Below are positions 7,146 to 9,550 of a stretch of DNA of 9,550 nt, one piece after another. The stretch is from Clostridia bacterium (GTDB lineage: Bacteria > Bacillota > Clostridia > Oscillospirales > Acutalibacteraceae). Position numbers and translations under genes: made by a program. How positions within the stretch are numbered: position 1 is the first letter of the stretch; the number at the start of each line of letters is the position of its first letter. The stretch is taken from NCBI GenBank assembly GCA_900757335.1, contig CAAENL010000091.1, positions 1 to 9,550 on the forward strand, in the 5' to 3' direction. The notes beneath the pieces were generated by a model. The model made no database searches, was not told where the DNA came from, and worked only from the letters and a program-made list of their open reading frames with translations.

Positions 7146-7946
7146 TTACTGTTTTACTGACTCAGAAAACTTAACTCCATATTTTCGTGAAGCTTTATTA
7201 ACAGAATTTTCGATATCGTCTTTTAAAGCGTCACAATACTGATTTTGTGTATATATTTTAAAACTCAACAAAGTTTCATTATCGGAAATTTCAATATCTA
7301 TTATGGGGGTGGGAATTTGTAAAATTTTATTATTAAGTATAAATTCTTTTTCGAAATAACGCTTAAGTTCTTTACACCTTTTAACACAAACACTTGATTT
7401 GTAAGTTTTTTCAACTACAGACATATCATATTCACTTTGACGAGTAATACTCGTAGCTACAAGTTTTGAATTCGGAATAATTATTGTTTTATTTTTATCT
7501 TCGGTTTGAAGAGTCGTAAACAACATTTCGATCTTAACAACAGAACCTTTACAGCTGTCCACTTCAATATAGTCTCCTATATGAATCGGTTTGTTAACAA
7601 CAAGTATTATACCACTCATCAAATTGGAAAGGTTATCTTTAAGCGAAATTCCAACTGCTACAAGCGATGCTCCGATGGCAGTAAAAATTGAATTTACATT
7701 GATACCCAAATTACTTACTGCAGTAAGCACAAGTATAGTTCTAAGAAAAAATTTCATCAGTGAATATAAAAAAGAAGTAATTCCGCTGTCCGAAACTGTT
7801 TTCTGAAAAAACACAAGTCCAAGCTTACAAATATTATTTATAATCCACCAACCTATAATAAGTATAAAAATACTTTGCAGTAAAGCCAGCAGTCCGTTTG
7901 CGACAAAAGGTTGCCATGAATTAATAATTTTTACAAAATAATCCAT
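7146..7946 (-). CDS. Small-conductance mechanosensitive channel, MscS family
   Basis: A 266-residue membrane protein, close to E. coli MscS (286). Hydrophobic helices lie at about 18-38 (TM1), 62-80 (TM2) and 86-117 (TM3). TM3 and the following strand, AIGASLVAVGISLKDNLSNLMSG then KPIHIGDYIEV, carry the small-residue packing and the G-D-Y motif of the pore helix and beta domain. The beta domain continues with TTLQTEDKNKTIIIPNSKL (IPN is a family hallmark), followed by a mixed alpha/beta cytosolic domain to the end. MscS channels open under membrane tension and release osmolytes during osmotic downshock; the protein acts as a heptamer in the cell membrane. AGAGGTG at 7954-7960 with a 7-base spacer fixes the ATG. 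It is transcribed divergently from the surface-protein gene 70 bases away. Paralogues with other ions or solutes exist, so mscS is not given as a symbol. Confidence 0.93.
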   Translation of the reverse strand: MDYFVKIINSWQPFVANGLLALLQSIFILIIGWWIINNICKLGLVFFQKTVSDSGITSFLYSLMKFFLRTILVLTAVSNLGINVNSIFTAIGASLVAVGISLKDNLSNLMSGIILVVNKPIHIGDYIEVDSCKGSVVKIEMLFTTLQTEDKNKTIIIPNSKLVATSITRQSEYDMSVVEKTYKSSVCVKRCKELKRYFEKEFILNNKILQIPTPIIDIEISDNETLLSFKIYTQNQYCDALKDDIENSVNKASRKYGVKFSESVKQ

Positions 7947-7968
7947 TTTGTTTCACCTCTCGAAATCT

Positions 7969-7977
7969 ATTATAGCA
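7969..7977 (-). promoter_or_regulatory. Extended -10 promoter of the mscS-type gene
   Basis: TGCTATAAT on the minus strand is a perfect extended -10. The -35 region is poor, as is usual for this promoter class. The start would fall near 7962, just ahead of the Shine-Dalgarno at 7954-7960, giving a very short leader of about 16 bases. The core is part of the palindrome CTATTATAG (7967-7975), so it could also help a plus-strand promoter, but I find no good -35 in that direction. Confidence 0.6.
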
Positions 7978-8016
7978 TGAATTTTTAATTTAATAAATCC
8001 AAAAGGAGGATGACCC

Positions 8017-9267
8017 ATGATTAAAACAAAAATAATCAAAAACTTCAAATATTTTTCAATTAATTTACTAGCATTAATGATTATGATTTTACCCATTTGC
8101 CATGCGATGGAATATAATATCCGTATTTCCGACGAGCAAGAAGCATATGAACCGAATTCATTCATTGCTGTGGGAATTGAAATCAAAAAAGAAGACTGCA
8201 AAAATACTTTAGAGCCATTTCGCTGCAATCTTTCTTTTAACGGAGAAAATTTAAGATACAAAAGAATCAATTGCAAAAACGAAGTAAAAAGAACAGATAT
8301 AAAGTATGAAAAATCCGATAATCAGTTGAATCTGATATGTAATCCAAGAAAAACACGAAAATTACTTTTTAATAATGGAAAAAGTGAAATTTTTGAAGTG
8401 GTTTTTACAGTAAAAAACAAAGTTCTGACACAAACTTCGGATATTAAAGCCAAATTTACATCGTTAGACGGAAGCAACAGTTTTAATTCTCAAAATATTC
8501 AATTTAACATAAAGGGAAATCCGGGATTGGAAAATTGTAAATTAAATTCCTTAAAACTGTCTGCAGGTACACTATCGCCATCATTTTCACCAGATATATT
8601 CGACTATACCGCAATTGTGCCTAAAAATACGCAATCATTGGATGTTGAAGCTACTCCTATGATAGAAAATCTAGCGGTAAAAGTAAACAGAAAAAAGCTT
8701 TCTTTTAAAAACGGTTCACACGATATCGTTGTAACGGTTTCAAACAAAAGTCCAAGAGCAAAATCTGAATACAGAATAAAAGTTATACCCGAAAACACTG
8801 CAAACATTGCCTCTGTTCAAAATTCGAAATTAAAAAGTGAAAGCACATCTTTTCAAAACAAAAGCGATTCTTCGAACCCAAGCGGAGAAACATTTAAAGA
8901 AAATTTACAAATATCCCAAGCAAAGCCAAAGAAAGCATCGAATAAAACAAAATCAAAAGGTCGTAAAAGTAAAACAACAAAATCAAAGAAAACAGGGAGT
9001 AATTCCGAACAAAGCGATGAAACCGATGATGAAGAAGATGATGATAACGAAGAAAGCGACAATGAGGAAACTCTTGAAAACCAAATTTCATCAAATTCGG
9101 ATGATGAAAATATTATAAAAATCTTTTCAACTCCTTGTACATATTGGATTGCAGCAACAGTAGCGGGAGCCGGTGCAGGTATATATTTTGTTTTAAAATT
9201 CATTAAATCAAAAAAGAAAATTGATAAAAATTCAGAAAATCATATTAACAAAAACTCTGAAAAGTAG
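8017..9267 (+). CDS. Membrane-anchored surface protein with cohesin-like and cadherin-like beta-sandwich domains
   Basis: Function unknown. The 416 residues begin with a Sec signal peptide (basic 1-13, hydrophobic core 15-27, CHA at 28-30). Residues about 31-167 look like a cohesin- or Big-type beta-sandwich (EPNSFIAVGIEI, FEVVFTVKNKV). Residues 174-258 match the cadherin-like beta-sandwich family (PF12733): LNSLKLSAGTLSPSFSPDIFDYTAIVP, VKVNRKKLSFKNGSHDIVVTV and EYRIKVIP cover its known pattern. Then come a Ser-rich linker (about 265-300), a Lys-rich block (304-327), a Glu/Asp block (334-363), one transmembrane helix (about 375-395) and a short basic tail. So the domains face outward on a charged stalk. 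No LPXTG and no lipobox (LPIC is a poor match). AAGGAGGA at 8003-8010 places the ATG well. It lies upstream of a CDF gene, with no terminator between. The domains suggest adhesion or carbohydrate/protein binding at the surface, but this is inference. Confidence 0.8.
   Translation: MIKTKIIKNFKYFSINLLALMIMILPICHAMEYNIRISDEQEAYEPNSFIAVGIEIKKEDCKNTLEPFRCNLSFNGENLRYKRINCKNEVKRTDIKYEKSDNQLNLICNPRKTRKLLFNNGKSEIFEVVFTVKNKVLTQTSDIKAKFTSLDGSNSFNSQNIQFNIKGNPGLENCKLNSLKLSAGTLSPSFSPDIFDYTAIVPKNTQSLDVEATPMIENLAVKVNRKKLSFKNGSHDIVVTVSNKSPRAKSEYRIKVIPENTANIASVQNSKLKSESTSFQNKSDSSNPSGETFKENLQISQAKPKKASNKTKSKGRKSKTTKSKKTGSNSEQSDETDDEEDDDNEESDNEETLENQISSNSDDENIIKIFSTPCTYWIAATVAGAGAGIYFVLKFIKSKKKIDKNSENHINKNSEK
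9016..9069 (+). repeat. GAT/GAA trinucleotide-rich low-complexity tract
   Basis: Nearly uninterrupted GAT, GAA and GAG codons encode the acidic block of the surface protein (residues 334-351). A Lys-rich block coded by AAA/AAG-rich codons lies directly before it (8926-8997). Such imperfect triplet runs can change length in frame by slippage. Confidence 0.55.
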
Positions 9268-9273
9268 TATAAT
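9245..9273 (+). promoter_or_regulatory. Promoter of the CDF transporter gene
   Basis: TTAACA (9245-9250, one mismatch from consensus), 17 bases, then a perfect TATAAT (9268-9273). The -35 lies within the last codons of the upstream gene and the -10 starts right after its stop codon. The predicted start point is G9280, seven bases past the -10, about 57 bases before the CDF ATG. Confidence 0.75.
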
Positions 9274-9274
9274 T

Positions 9275-9309
9275 CCTCTGTTTAGTATTTTTAAATCATT
9301 AAACGGAGG
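9275..9309 (+). promoter_or_regulatory. Stem that would sequester the CDF Shine-Dalgarno
   Basis: CCTCTGTTTA (9275-9284) pairs with TAAACGGAGG (9300-9309) over ten positions with one U-G wobble. Two more inner pairs (G-U, U-A) give a 12-bp stem and an 11-base loop. The right arm contains the whole GGAGG of the CDF ribosome binding site. No U-tract follows, so it is not an intrinsic terminator. The left arm spans the predicted start of the local transcript, so the full stem can only form in RNA read through from the upstream gene. Confidence 0.55.
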
Positions 9310-9311
9310 TG
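9305..9311 (+). promoter_or_regulatory. Shine-Dalgarno of the CDF gene, unusually distant
   Basis: GGAGGTG, the only strong ribosome binding site before the CDF gene, is 25 bases from the ATG at 9337 and 16 from an in-frame GTG at 9328. A TGA at 9310-9312 closes the frame upstream, so no nearer start exists. The spacing makes sense if the hairpin in between folds. Confidence 0.65.
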
Positions 9312-9313
9312 AA

Positions 9314-9330
9314 CACAGAAATTTTCTGTG
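9314..9330 (+). promoter_or_regulatory. Perfect hairpin between Shine-Dalgarno and start codon
   Basis: CACAGAA (9314-9320) and TTCTGTG (9324-9330) are perfect inverted arms of 7 bp around a 3-base loop. Folded in RNA, it leaves 2 bases on the Shine-Dalgarno side and 6 on the ATG side, so the effective spacing becomes 8. As DNA it could also be a protein-binding palindrome centred about 42 bases after the predicted transcription start. Confidence 0.6.
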
Positions 9331-9336
9331 AAAAAT

Positions 9337-9550
9337 ATGACAAATTATCTTATTAAAAAATTCATACCAAACTATAGGGATTCCAACAATCCTCAGGTGC
9401 GAGAAAAATTCGGCATGCTCAGCGGTATAATCGGAATAATATGCAATATTATATTGTTTGCAGGTAAGTTTTTTGCCGGGCTTATGACATCTTCAATAGC
9501 TGTAAGTGCAGACGCATTTAACAATCTTTCGGATGCTGTGTCTTCAATAA
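9337..9550 (+). CDS. Cation diffusion facilitator (CDF) transporter, N-terminal part
   Basis: Seventy-one codons are visible before the right edge cuts the gene. After an N-terminal cytosolic stretch (MTNYLIKKFIPNY, then NNPQVREKFGML) come TM1 (about 28-46) and the start of TM2. The pattern SSIAVSADAFNNLSDAVSS, with D-A-F-N-N-L-S-D, is the CDF signature in TM2; its two Asp residues take part in the metal site of Zn/Mn/Fe/Co exporters. Family members are about 300-400 residues, so most of the gene, including the second metal site in TM5 and the cytosolic metal-binding domain, lies outside. Metal specificity cannot be judged from here. ATG at 9337 is preferred over the in-frame GTG at 9328 because GTG sits in a hairpin arm and the family commonly starts with a short polar segment like this. 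The leader suggests translational control. Confidence 0.88.
   Translation, partial: MTNYLIKKFIPNYRDSNNPQVREKFGMLSGIIGIICNIILFAGKFFAGLMTSSIAVSADAFNNLSDAVSSI

Noticed and set aside
8092..8106. Lipoprotein signal (LPIC) in the surface protein
   Set aside because: The residues before the cysteine (P-I) do not fit a lipobox, which needs a small residue at -1; an ordinary Sec cleavage after CHA fits better, and a C-terminal membrane helix already anchors the protein.
7953..8276. Minus-strand reading frame of 107 residues overlapping the start of the surface-protein gene
   Set aside because: It lies antisense to a signal peptide and domain with clear coding features, and its end overlaps the mscS promoter and ribosome binding site.
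8853..9203. 116-residue minus-strand reading frame rich in Ser, Phe and Leu
   Set aside because: It is the complement of the Lys- and Glu/Asp-rich codons of the surface protein; it has no family signature and no ribosome binding site that I can see.
9275..9309. Intrinsic terminator after the surface-protein gene
   Set aside because: The stem is AT-rich toward the loop and is followed by TGAACACAG rather than a T-run; its right arm is the next gene's ribosome binding site.
9268..9337. Metal riboswitch (such as the yybP-ykoY manganese type) before the CDF gene
   Set aside because: The leader from the predicted start is only about 57 bases and lacks the four-way-junction layout and conserved loops of that class.

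Overview
The window is AT-rich DNA with strong AGGAGG-type ribosome binding sites. Its gene content is typical of a low-GC Gram-positive anaerobe of the class Clostridia: an rlmN-prpC-prkC signalling cluster with a PASTA kinase, a WalJ/YycJ hydrolase, and a DUF4364 protein (a family seen mainly in Clostridia). I cannot name the genus. There are no RNA genes, insertion sequences, CRISPR arrays or phage genes. This looks like ordinary chromosome, and no stretch without a gene exceeds about 120 bases.

Layout. The left edge holds the 3' end of a plus-strand membrane protein of the LPG-synthase transmembrane (flippase-like) family. It meets, tail to tail, a long minus-strand block running from about 7.95 kb down to 0.35 kb. 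In transcription order that block is: an MscS-type mechanosensitive channel, a DUF4364 winged-helix-like protein, RlmN, the PP2C phosphatase PrpC, the PASTA Ser/Thr kinase PrkC, MurA and WalJ. To the right, transcribed divergently on the plus strand, are a membrane-anchored surface protein of unknown function and the start of a cation diffusion facilitator (CDF) transporter that runs off the window.

How the genes work together. rlmN, prpC and prkC form a tight unit behind a perfect consensus promoter (TTGACA, 16 bases, TATAAT). PrkC senses muropeptides or lipid II through its PASTA repeats, and PrpC reverses its phosphorylation. In Bacillus-type genomes this trio is followed by rsgA; here it is followed by murA (first committed step of peptidoglycan synthesis) and walJ (a partner of the WalRK cell-wall system elsewhere). 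The block therefore reads as an envelope-homeostasis neighbourhood, with MscS and the surface protein beside it.

The most interesting signal is in the leader of the CDF gene. A near-consensus promoter (TTAACA, 17 bases, TATAAT) sits at the end of the upstream gene. Just after it, a 12-bp stem would bury the Shine-Dalgarno sequence, but only in read-through RNA, because the predicted start of the local transcript falls inside the left arm. A second perfect hairpin lies between the Shine-Dalgarno and the ATG and, if folded, shortens their distance from 25 to 8 bases. Several start codons were revised from the longest possible reading frame (prpC, prkC), and murA uses a TTG start.
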